Positions 47,101-59,100 of a DNA stretch of 64,000 bases are shown one piece after another. Each line of letters opens with the position of its first letter. Position 1 is the stretch's first letter. The position numbers were made by a program, and so were the translations under genes. The DNA is from Plotosus lineatus (Eukaryota; Chordata; Actinopteri; Siluriformes; Plotosidae). The DNA is taken from NCBI GenBank assembly GCA_024760905.1, contig CM045737.1:18043348-18107347 (forward strand), written 5' to 3'. The notes beneath the pieces were generated by a model. That model did not search any database, was not told the DNA's origin, and saw nothing but the letters and a program-made list of their open reading frames with translations.

Positions 47101-50100
47101 AACATATGCTTGTGGAATATTAAAACTGCTCTTCATGCTTGTTGTGATCCAACACCTAAATAAGACACTTTATGTTGTTATTGTTGTTTTTTTAATGTGT
47201 CACTTGTGTGCTCAACGTATAAGACTTACGTCCCAGTCCTGCCGCAGGGACAGGACAGATTCTTGAGTACCATATGGTCCTCTCCAGGTCTTCAGCTTGC
47301 TCTTGAGATGACTTAAAAGCTCACAGACATGGTGCCACTGCTCCAAGAATTCCAACTTGATACCATGGTACTTTGCTGTCACTCTGACATGAGTGAAACT
47401 GCAGGAATCATAGTTACATGAGTACATGCTAAGGACATGCTTGCTGGCGGGTTGCTTTAACTAATTTGGCCAAAAAAAAAAAAGGATATAAACACAGGCA
47501 AACCTAATAAAGCACCCTAATTAAATGAAAACTTACTCGGGACATTCAATACTGTTTTTGTATGTATGCAAGTGAAAGTGTTTGTGTAAGACTCTGTGCA
47601 GTTTCTCAGGAAGTCCCTACAGCTGAAGCTTGCTTATGCATATAACATCTCAGAGGATGCATAACAAATTGCCTGAATGCTTCTCAGGCGTACAAACGTG
47701 GCTAGCTCAACCAAGTGATTTTCTTTTTAAAGCTTAGCCTGCTGCTGTGAAATTCTCACTCCACTACAAGATGACTTTCCACTCTGGACTTTCCAAATAA
47801 GACAGTGCCCACTGAAGACAGTGAAGAAGTTCCCGATCACGTTTTGCGTACCGTGCAAATAATTGTGCAATTGTGCAAATAATTATGAATTAAAACTGTG
47901 TTTGGACTGAAAGCTTAATGTGTGCAAATAACAATTTGATTATCTTTAACCTTTTTTATTTGGTTGGTTTTTAGGCCACCCTATTAAAAAAAAAAAAAAA
48001 AAGTATAATGCACGAAAAAATTACAAGCTCACCGTCTCTTGAGTTCATCAAGTTTTTCAGCCGGGACCTGAAAGGACCCATCGTCCTCTGTGTTTTGGAA
48101 CTGATGAAGTGTATCCAAGTGGCCACTCATATCAGGAATCAGCACCTGGAGAAATTGATAGTTTAATTATCATGCTAACAAATCTTACTAGTTAATTCGG
48201 AAAATCTGTGGAAATAGCAGGCTTCATAAACCTTGAGCTTCTGTTGCTTGTCTCTAGCATTTTGGGCAGCACTTGCATGATCATCAGAGTCACACTTGTC
48301 CTCAGCCAATACATCCTCCATTCTCTGTAGCCACTGTACTACCGTTTGCAAAGGAGCAGGCAAAGCTACATCTAGCTCAGTTCTGCATCTCTGTAACTGT
48401 ATAAGACAAAGTCACTGCATACTGACATACCATTCACCAACACCACTTTCTCTCTTGCTCTCTTTTATAGACACTCTCCAATGCTGAAACTCACCATGTC
48501 TTCCATGTTGTCCCAAGCCTGTCTTAAGGAAATTTGCATTTCGCGTACTTTGGTGGTACATTTCGTTATATTCAGCATTGGAATCACTGGACGTCGCTGA
48601 TCATTGAATGACCCCACAAAGGACTGGAATGCCTATAACAGATAAAATCAGTCCTGTTATGACCATGCATTCCAACTGCTAGAGGTACCTTTTAGATCAT
48701 TTTCAACATATAACTTATTGACATTTGCACCATGTCTGTCAGACCCCCCAACTGACTTTTGTGGAAAAATAGCTTTTGTGTATTACAAAGTAAATGTCAA
48801 CAATGTCAAAAAATGTCCCCCAAAAAATTGAGAAGCACTGATATATATTAAATCTGTTTGGAATAGAGTAATACAGACACTCCCAAACTTATGAACGAGA
48901 TTCGTTCCGGACGGGTGTTCGTTAGATGGATTTGTTTGTAAGTCGTTACAGGGCGTTCTTTGGAGAGGAACGTATGTTTAAAGCTTGTATAAGTAACCTA
49001 TTCAAGTTTATACTGTTTACAATCTCTCTCTCTCTCTCGCTCTCTCTCTCGCTCTCTCCCTCTCACTCTGTCTGCATAATCATCTTATTGAATTTATCAT
49101 TTATTGGTACAAGGTGCAAACCTAAATGCACAATAAATTATCAAGCTAACTGTGACGTCAGGAACTTTCAGCCGGACCCAAAATGCAGGAGATAGAGTAG
49201 GATAAACACGGAGAGACTTTATTGTTACAGGGGAGGCACTTCAGCAAGAGGGAAACTTAGTCACCGCTAGTGACGAGAGAAACACGAAAACCTTAGATAC
49301 GGGGAACTACGGAGCAGGAACTGGTCGAGCATGGAGCTGAAACCAGGAGCCAGAGAGATCACAGGAAAACAGGGACGTGAAGCGGGACAATCTTCTAGCA
49401 CTGGGATGAGCGCGCAGCTGATCTTTATAGCACAGTAGATTGGTGAGTAGAATCAGGTGTGCGCATTGCGATTGTGTCAGCCACACCCCTCTGCCAGAGC
49501 CTAATCGAATATATTAAGTGTACCTCAGGATAATGTTCAATCATATTTCATACTTATATTTGTGATACATCTTTCTATAGATTTTATTCAATTTCTATTT
49601 CTACTTGTTCTTCAATTCCGTTTCACTTTCGACCTCGGACAGCCCTGTTCATATGTCTGGATGTTCGTAAAACGAATGTTCATAAGACATTTAAAAAGTA
49701 AAGAACATTTAAAAAGTCTGATTTCACCTGATACCGTCTGTTGTAGCCTTCCGTCTCTATTGAGGACCACATGTCCAACAATTCCTGATAGGCTCGCTGA
49801 AGCCAACAAGTCATGTCTCTGATCTTCTCTGAGAGTGTTGCCTGTGAATAGATCAGCAGATTGACAGACAGTTAGAACGAGCTGGTTAAAGTCTCCGCTT
49901 CTGCAGAAATTTCCGATTCAGTAAATGTTACCACTGTCGTGGAGGTAAAATGAGAGAAGATTTGTATCTGTACCTGATGCAGAGGGTAAGTCAAAAGAGC
50001 AGGTGTGCGGTAGGTGGGGAGGGTGACAGGAGAAAAGCATGAAGGAAAAGCAAGAGTGTGCAGCTTCACCCAACAGACAACAGAAGGAGTAGGTTACAAG

Positions 50101-53100
50101 AACCAGAAACAGAAACAGATGTCAGAATTTAAGATTTAAAGCTGGAAGATCAGAAACGGACAAACAGCAAAACCCAGCAAATGTTTAACATCAAAGATTT
50201 TAAAATGGGATTTTATCTCAGCAGCTCTGTCTCCGTAGTTCCAGTGGAAAACATCCTGTATGTTTCAAATCTGCCTGGGTAGAGTTTTAAAAACCTCACC
50301 TCTAGATCATCTTCAACTGAGAGAGTATCATTGGAATACTTCAGGAACTGGGCTACATATGTCATTATGGACTTCTCATCTGGGTGACTGACATCAACAT
50401 CTGAAATTGGAAGCATGAAAAATGGGCATGTGCGTGTATTAAGATGAACTACTAAAATAAAGGTTGTTCATTCATATTTTTTCTTCTACACAGCGATCAA
50501 CCAAAATATAACATCACTAGACTGGACGCACGGTGTTCTGACATCTTTCTATCATAGCCAGCACTAACCAGCTAGTTGTGCTACTGTGGCACTTCTGTGG
50601 CATGACACCAGAAGTACGAACCTTCACTCCCACATGTACAAAGAAGCCTTGAGTACCCGTGACATTCTTACTATTTCAGGAGCAGTGATAAGAACCTATC
50701 AAAGGTGGTCCAAGGAAGAACAACAAGTCAACTAGGAAGAATGTCATGGGTGCTCAAGGCTTCTTTGTGCATGACACCAGAAGTACTAGCCTTCTCTACC
50801 ACATGCATAAAGAAGCCTTGAGTACCCATGACATTCTTACTAGTTCACTTGTTGTTCTTCCTTGGACCATCTTTGGTAGGTTCTTATCACTGTCCTTAAA
50901 ACACCTTAGCCATCACAATATGCTACTTGTCAAACGCACTCAAATCCTCATACTTGCTCATTTTTGCTGCTTCCAACAAATCAACTTTGTCAATAATTGT
51001 CCACTTTCTGCCTACTACATCCCAATCCTTGGCAGCTGCCTCTGTAACAAGATAATTAATGTTATGTTATGGCTAATCGCATGGGTGCAAGTTGGAAATT
51101 TTGAAAAATCTGAAATCTTACGTATCCATGATAGGGGGTTAAAAAGGAAGGTGCACCCCCCTTTGGGCTCGGAAAAAAATTTAAATCACAAGTTAAAATA
51201 ACCATTTTAACCACCATGCAATCTTTTACCAACATTTACAGTAATATACAATCTGCAAATTCATATACTGGTATCCCTCACTTACCGCGGTTGATTGGGA
51301 CCGAGATCCCCAAGCAACCACCGAAATCCACAAAGTAGGCTCACCCTCCCCCCCCAACCCCCGATTGACGTATACGTACATGTATGTGTGTATATAATAG
51401 CAATAAATACATATTCGATGCTATAAATGCTTATAATAACAATTAAACATTGAAAAATATTGCATAAGATGTAAATAAAATATAAATACACACACATACA
51501 GACGCACGCGCGCATGCACTCAGATGCGCACCTCCCAACAATGTAACTAGTTTTGATGGGAGATTTTGGGTGGGGTTTTTTTTACATAACTGGCTTGTTT
51601 TTGTGGCATTTTCCTCAACTTTTCCCCCTTTTCTTCCTTATTTTTTAATTCGATGAATATTTAAAAACAAACAAAAAGCCGTGATGCACTGAAGCTGCAT
51701 GAATTGAAGCACGAAGTACTGAGGGATCCCTGTATAGATATTGATGCAAAATAAAGATCTTTTAAATTTACAATTACAAGTCAAACAATCTAACAACCAT
51801 CAACTGACCTCTTTCAGAACAACATTTTTTAAAAAATGTATATACTGTGCACCACTACATTTGAGTAAGGAGTCAGGTATTGGTTTCTATTAAATCTCAC
51901 ATATAGTTGAATTTTTTTCCTTATACCAAAAATATGCCTGATTATATAACAAGTAGTGCTGTTTGTTTTGATCGATTACAGACTATAAATCACCAAACTG
52001 TAAAAAGTTAAAAAAAACTTGTACCCATGTGATTGGTGTCTACCATTCTTCTGAATGTGAATACCCAGAGGAATACCAATACTCAGCTTTAAGAAAGTAC
52101 ACACACCTTCAGGTTCAAGCAGTCTGGGTATTCCCAGCTCCTGCTGAGCTATGCGGAATGCCTCATCTAAGTTTTGAAGGTTGCTTCTCGTCTCAATTAA
52201 GGACATGTTCACTAGGTCTGGCCTTAAAGAGCAGAGGATAACGTGGAATGCAACACCACTCTTCCAGCTCGATTTGAAATCTTTAACACTGACTGAGGAG
52301 CCCACTCTAAAGAAACAGAGATAATGTTAAAAAATGCAACTTTTACATGCAATGGCAAAGTCAGGGTAGATTGGCAAAAAAACTAAAGCTACTTTAAATA
52401 AAATTCTTTGAATAGAGAAACTGAAACACACTTCCGGCACTGGTCTTGCACCCATAGAAGCAAGGCTTTTTTAGCAGAGACACAAAAGCGTGTGTGGATT
52501 GGCGATGCTGTGCATGGGACAGGGCTGCCTCGCACAGGAGTTCCAGGAGCCGAGTCCACACTGGACAGGGAATCCAGCGATGAGGAGCGGGAACCAAAAG
52601 ACAGCATGCTGGCCAACTCCTCTATCTGCATGAATCCAGTTTTTCAATTAGAAAAGTTACAGTGCAGCTTCAGCACAGATAAAGTGCATATTTGTGAATA
52701 TTTTTCCAAGAATATGAAAATGGCACAATCTGATTGGTCCACTACTTTTAGAGTAAAAGTAAAATTTTTCAAGTGGATAAGGCTTTAATTAATATGTTTG
52801 TCATGGACACTTGGCGCAAGCTGCCTCGTCATTATGGGAAATTAAACAATTTTGTTTTCCTTTTGTTTGCTAGTCAGTTGATACTTCAGTTCAGTTACTC
52901 TTTCATGTAAAAGGTACTGAACATTAAGGGCAGTGGTGGCCTGGTGGTAAGGTGCTGTATCACTGATCTCAAGGTTGGGGGTTCAAGCCCTACCCTCAAC
53001 GTCAATATTTGAACTCTGTAACTGATGCAATACTCACATGACAGCGTAGAATAATGGTCCATACAAGGCCTAAAATGATGGAAGGTTTGCCTTCTATGAT

Positions 53101-56100
53101 ATCAGAGATGTTTATATTCACCAGTTTAATCTAAAAAGAATTAAAAAAAATGTAAATTAACAACATCTCGTATAACTAATTTAATACTATTGATTCATTA
53201 AAAAGAATCAAAATTAAATCGCTCAGATTTCGAGTAAAAAAAGTACAAGAATTTTACATGATCGTATAATAGCATAACCACACCCTTACCGATTTATTTT
53301 TTAGGAAGGTTAAAGCCGTTTCAATATTTCCTCTCTGCTGAAAAACTCCATGGCCTTTTTCTCGTTTCTGTGTGGAAATCAAACAAACAATAAATATTTT
53401 GCATTTACACTGATTGTCATTAATAAGCATAATCAAATGGGATATGACCCTCACCAAGGTTTGGCCACTCATGACCTCCAGCAGGTCCAGCAATCGAGTT
53501 CCATCATGCAGGTCCGAAAATAGGTCCTGCACCACGGAGGGGCAGCTCCTCTGAAAAACACAACCATTGCATCATTATGCTGTAGCCAATGGAGAGAACA
53601 GAAAACAGGATACAGTAAACATTCAGTCATGTAGAATGACTGCTACAGGAGTGCATAAGGTAGTTTAAATTTTTATCAGGTGACGAAAAGATTAAAACAT
53701 TTGTCACTGATCAAAACTAAAATACAATACATAAGTGACACTTCTGCAAATGTCAAAACAGCTGAAGATTAAAATCAGCTGAAATCAGGTCTAGTCGAAG
53801 TGGATCAGTCTACCAAGTTTCATCTTATCAAAATAAATCACTCCCAGGTCTCTATAAACGGGTAACTGTAGTTAACCGACATGTAGCATAATAAAAGGTC
53901 TGATTTTACAACAGGCTACTTCATTCCTGACTCATACCCAGTACATATTCCAGATTCACAGATTCCCCATGACCCCGACATGGAAAAAATGATTTTTGAA
54001 GGTTTATGAATGACGAAATTTACTGCTTTGTTTAATACTGGTTAGGCTGCTGGGCTCATGACTTCGTGGTCAATAAGCTTGAATCTCTGTTCGACCCTTG
54101 CTGGGGCAGCACGGTGGCATAGTGGTTAGCATGTCCGCCTCACAGAAAGAAGGCCTGGCTCCAATTCAAGGCCTGGGTGTTTCTGTGTGGAGTTTGCATG
54201 TTCTCTCCGGGTATTCCAGTTTCCTCCGACAGTCCAAAAACATGCACAGTGGGTTAACTGGCTGTTCCAAGTTGTCCGTAGGTGTGAGGGAGTCCGTATG
54301 TGGCCTGGCAAACCATACATTGTGATCATTGTGATCATAGCCATGACAATCCCTGTATGAGCATCGTTTAAGCTTCAGGGATCGACGTCCATTGCTCCTG
54401 ATTGGATGTAGACGCAGAGAGACAGAGAGACCCCTGCTATTCCAAAACCTCTGGTCAAGGTTCTAACCCTAAGTATGTCTCTGTTCACCCAGCAGTATGA
54501 ATTGCAAACCCATAAATATTCTTGGGTGTAACCCTGAAAAGTCATATTGCTAGTCGATTCACACTTCAGAAACCAGGATAAGTTCTGGTTGTGATGAGTC
54601 AGTAGGTTCGGGTGTAAGACCCAACAGACTTACCTTATCTTAATACCGGCTAACATTTGCTCACTAAATGGACTGTCTGATAATGCATGCAGTTCTTTGC
54701 TCAACCTACTGGTTGTATGTACTGCATATTAATTTTTAATTACAAGATTTGGCTTACAAAGGTGCTTTGCAAGTAAAACTATAATGATCATAATATTTGA
54801 AAACAACAAAAGTGATCACATTTGTTTATAATTAAGGTAAGAGAAATCCTGTGGGCCTTTTACACCCGAGCCTAGTGGCTCATCAGGCCGGTGCTTATCC
54901 CCGGTTTCCGTAGCTTGAAATGACCAGGAGTTCCACTCCTCCTAGATGGGACGCTAGTCCATCGCAGGTTACCTTTCCAGTATATTTTACTGTTACCCAT
55001 TTATACTGCTGGATAGACAGAGGCACACTTGCGGGTAAGACCTTGCCCAGGGGTCTTGGCACAGTGGAGGTCTAACTGGGATTTGAACAAACAACATCTC
55101 GATCATGAGCGCAGCACCCTAACCACTACGCCACCGGCCTATGTTTATAATTAAATTATGATAAAATACTTATTATAAAATAAATATGAATTCCTAAAAA
55201 AAAAAAAGAAAACGGATGGACTACTAGCGTATAAAAATCTTTGAGATTTTAAAATCGATGCATTAAATTATTGATTGCCATACAATAGCCTGGCGAGCTG
55301 TCCAAAGTGTACTCGGCCCTTGTCCAGAATAGGCTGAGATGGGCACCAGCCTCCACATAACAATATCTGTATTAAATGGTTCAGAAAATTAATGAATGAA
55401 TAGATTACGGAATGACAATTAAGAGTTGTTGTTTTGGGAAAAAAAATTAGAGGAAATTGGTCACCTCAACCTTGTGTGCTGAAGAACATCAAACCATGCC
55501 TTAATTTAATGTGGCACAACTCACCAAAGCCAACGAACACCACCTTCCCTCCTAAGATGAGGTCCTTTCCATACATGGGGAGTCACACATTTACAGTGGA
55601 ATCTCATCTTAGGAGGGAAGGCGGTGTTACATGTGGCTCTTCTCCCTGGTAAGTGCTATCTGTTGTTGACTAAGGCATGATTTGATGTGTCCAGAGCTTG
55701 TGCAAGGTTAAAGCGACCAATTTCTTTTAAATGAGCGCTGTCATGTATGTTGTAGACATACAGTACCACCTAGATTTTTAGATAGATTAATAAGGGAAAT
55801 TAGCTGGACTACATTTCTTTTTAGTTTCATATTGGCATTATTGTTATATAATGGAAGTCGTTTGTGAAAGCACAAAACATCTACAAACGACCACAAATAT
55901 TTACAACTGCTTTAACAACTGGTCTGGTCCAGTACCTTCCGAGTCATAGGACGACTCTTGGCAACCTGCCATGAAGGATAACGCCTTGATTATCATCTTC
56001 ACGGAGGTTTTCTTGGCAAGGATAGTGCAGTGGTTTGCCATTGCCTTCTGCACGATGTGAACCTACGGGCAATTCAGAACAGCCACTTGGCCTACAGTGC

Positions 56101-59100
56101 ATGTTTTTGGATCGTGGGATGAAGCTGGAGTACCCAGAGGAAACCACTACGCCACCGTGCCGCCCGCTTTAACAACTAGTTTCATCTAAAAAGGGATAAC
56201 TCCTAATTCTGTAAAAGTTCATTCCGATTCATACTCAGATTTTGAATGTTTACCTTTGAAAGTTGAGCGTTGATCCAGTTCGTAAATGTCCTCTTTTGAA
56301 CCTGCTCCTGCTCCACTATAGAAGAAAACAAAAATAATGTGATGAGGATGAAACCTGCCAAAGCAGAATACACTCTACAAATTCAATGTGCTTTAACTGC
56401 AGCATCTTCTTTGTGTCAGTAAAATGAAATACATCTATGGTTCATTCATTCATTTTCTGTAATCGCTTAATCCTAATTAAGGTCACGGGGAGGCTGGTGC
56501 CCATCCCAGCCGACTCCGGGTGAGGGCAGACTACACCCTGGACAGCTCACAAGGCCATCGCAGGATGGAAACACGCTGACGGCTATGCAGATACTCTTGA
56601 CGAAAGTCAGCAATGGTTCTTTTACATGAACCTCACACCACAGACAGTGAGATACATGGCCGGCCTTTGATAACCCAGTTAGCTGCACTGGGGGGACAGT
56701 GACAACCTGTTGAGAGTGGGGCTTGAACCCCCAACCATAATATCAGTAATCCAGCACCTTTACTACCAGGCCACCACTGCCCTACATCTATGGTGAAATA
56801 TGTATACAGGAATCCCTCGCCACTTCGGGCTTCAATTCATGCGGCTTCAGTGCATTGCGTTTAAAAAAAAAAATTTAATTAAATTAAAAAGTAAGGAAAT
56901 TAAGGAAGAATAGAGGGAAAATTAAGGAAAATGCAGCAAAGACAAGGCAAATTCTGCAAAAAAAAAAAAAAACCTAAACAAACACAAAACAAAAAACAAC
57001 CCAAAACCTCCCATCAAAACTACTTCCATTTTCGTGTGGTGCGCATCTGAGTACGTACATGTGTCTCTGTGTATTTATATTTTATTTACATCTTGTGCAT
57101 TATTTTTTAATGTTTAATTGGTATCATAAGTATTATTGAAACCAGTGTCTCTCCCTCACGCCGGTCCCAAGCCCGGATAAATGCAGAGGGTTGCGTCAGG
57201 AAGGGCATCCGGCGTAAAACAAATGCCAAATAAACTATGCGAATCACAAGAAAGAATGACATACCGGATCGGTCGAGGCCCGGGTTAACAACGACCGCCA
57301 TCAGTGCCGTCAACCAACAGGGTGCTGATGGAAATTGGACTACTGTTGGTCGAAGACGTCGAAGAAGGAGAGGCGGGAGGCGTGTCCGTTGCCAGAGAGA
57401 GAAGAGGAAAGGCATGAGTCTAGGACTGAAAGTAGGGACTTTGAATATTGGAACTATGACAGGAAAAGGTAGAGAGCTGGCTGACATGATGCAGAGGAGG
57501 AAGGTGGACATACTGTGTGTTCAGGAGACCAGGTGGAAAGGTCGCAAGGCTAGAAGCATAGGAGCAGGGTTTAAGCTGTTTTATCATGGTGTGGATGGGA
57601 AGAGAAATGGAGTCGGAGTCATCTTGAAGGAGGAGTTTGCCAGGAATGTTCTAGAAGTGAAAAGAGTGTCAGACAGAGTGATGAGTCTCAAGTTAGAAAT
57701 TAAAGGTGTGATGGTCAATGTTGTTAGTGCTTATGCCCCACAGACAGGATGTGAGCGAGAAGAGAAGGAGATATTCTGGAGGAGTTAGATGAAGTGATGC
57801 AGAGTACCCCCAGAGGTGAAAGAGTGGTCATTGGGGCAGACTTCAATGGACATGTTGGTGCAGGAAACAGAGGGGACGAGGAAGTGATGGGCAGGTTTGG
57901 TATCCAGGACAGGAACGCAGAAGGACAGATGTTGGTAGATTTTGCAAAAAGGATGGAAATGGCTGTGGTGAATACTTTCTTCCAGAAGAGAGAGGAGCAT
58001 AGGGTGACTTATAAAAGTGGAGGTAGGAGCACACAGGTAGACTACATCTTGTGCAGGCGATGTAATTTAAAGGAAGCCAGTGACTGCAAAGTAGTAGCGG
58101 GTGAGAGTGTTGCCAAACAGCATAGGATGGTGGTGTGCAGGATGATGCTGATGGTGAGGAAGGTGAAGAAGGCAAAGGCAGAGCAGAAGACAAAGTGGTG
58201 GAAGTTGAAAAAGGAAGAGTGTCGGGTTGTCTTCAAGGAGGAGTTGAAACAGGCTTTGGGTGGTCAGGAAGTGCTTCCAGATGACTGGACAACTACAGCG
58301 AATGTGATCAGGGAGACAGGTAGGAGAATACTTGGTGTGTCATCTGGAAGGAAAGTAGATAAGGAGACTTGGTGGTGGAATGAGGAAGTGCAGGAGTGTG
58401 TACAAAGGAAGAGATTAGCTAAGAAGAAGTGGGACATTGACAAAACCGAAGAGAGTAAACAGAAGTACAGGGAGACACAGCGTAAGGCAAAGGTAGCAGT
58501 GTCAAAGGCCAAACAGAGCGCGTTTGATGACTTGTATGCTCGGTTGGAAAGTAAGGAGGGAGAAAATGATTTATACAGGTTGGCACAGCAGAGAAATAGA
58601 GATGGGAAGGACGTGCAGCAAGTTAGATTGATAAAGGACAGAGAGGGAAATGTATTGACTGATGACAGAAGTGTGCTGGGAAGATGGAAAGAGTACTTTG
58701 AAGAGCTGATGAATGAGGAAAATGAGAGAGAAAAAGAGTAGAAGAGGTGACTGTTGAGGACCAGGAAGTAGCAAAGATTAGTAAGGGTGAAGTGAGGAGG
58801 GCATTGAAGAGGATGAAGAATGGAAAGGCAGTTGGTCCTGATGACATACCGGTGGAGGTATGGAAATGTCTAGGAGAGGTAGCAGTAGATTTTCTGACAA
58901 GAACATTTAACAAGGTCTTAGAGAGTGAGAGGATGCCAGAGGAATGGAGGAGAAGTGTGCTGGTGCCCATTTTTAAGAACAAGGGAGACGTGCAGAGTTG
59001 TGGCAACTACAGAGGGATAAAGTTGATGAGCCATACGATGAAGTTATGGGAAAGAATAGTGGAAGCTAGACTAAGGGCAGAAGTCAGCATTTGTGAACAA

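Larger units (their letters stand above)
50401..52106 (-). other. Intron 7
   Basis: Contains the inverted/direct repeat cluster (50590-50890) and a copy of the AGGGATCCCTC element. The remainder is AT-rich without recognised features. Confidence 0.5.
53551..56253 (-). other. Intron 2, SINE- and palindrome-rich
   Basis: Holds family-2, family-3 and family-1 SINE pieces and a foldback (listed separately). 53551-54100 and 54340-54870 show nothing I recognise. Confidence 0.5.

Noticed and set aside
52928..52998. Possible tRNA gene
   Set aside because: Box A and box B are present but the acceptor and anticodon stems do not pair, and the same sequence heads a dispersed SINE family.
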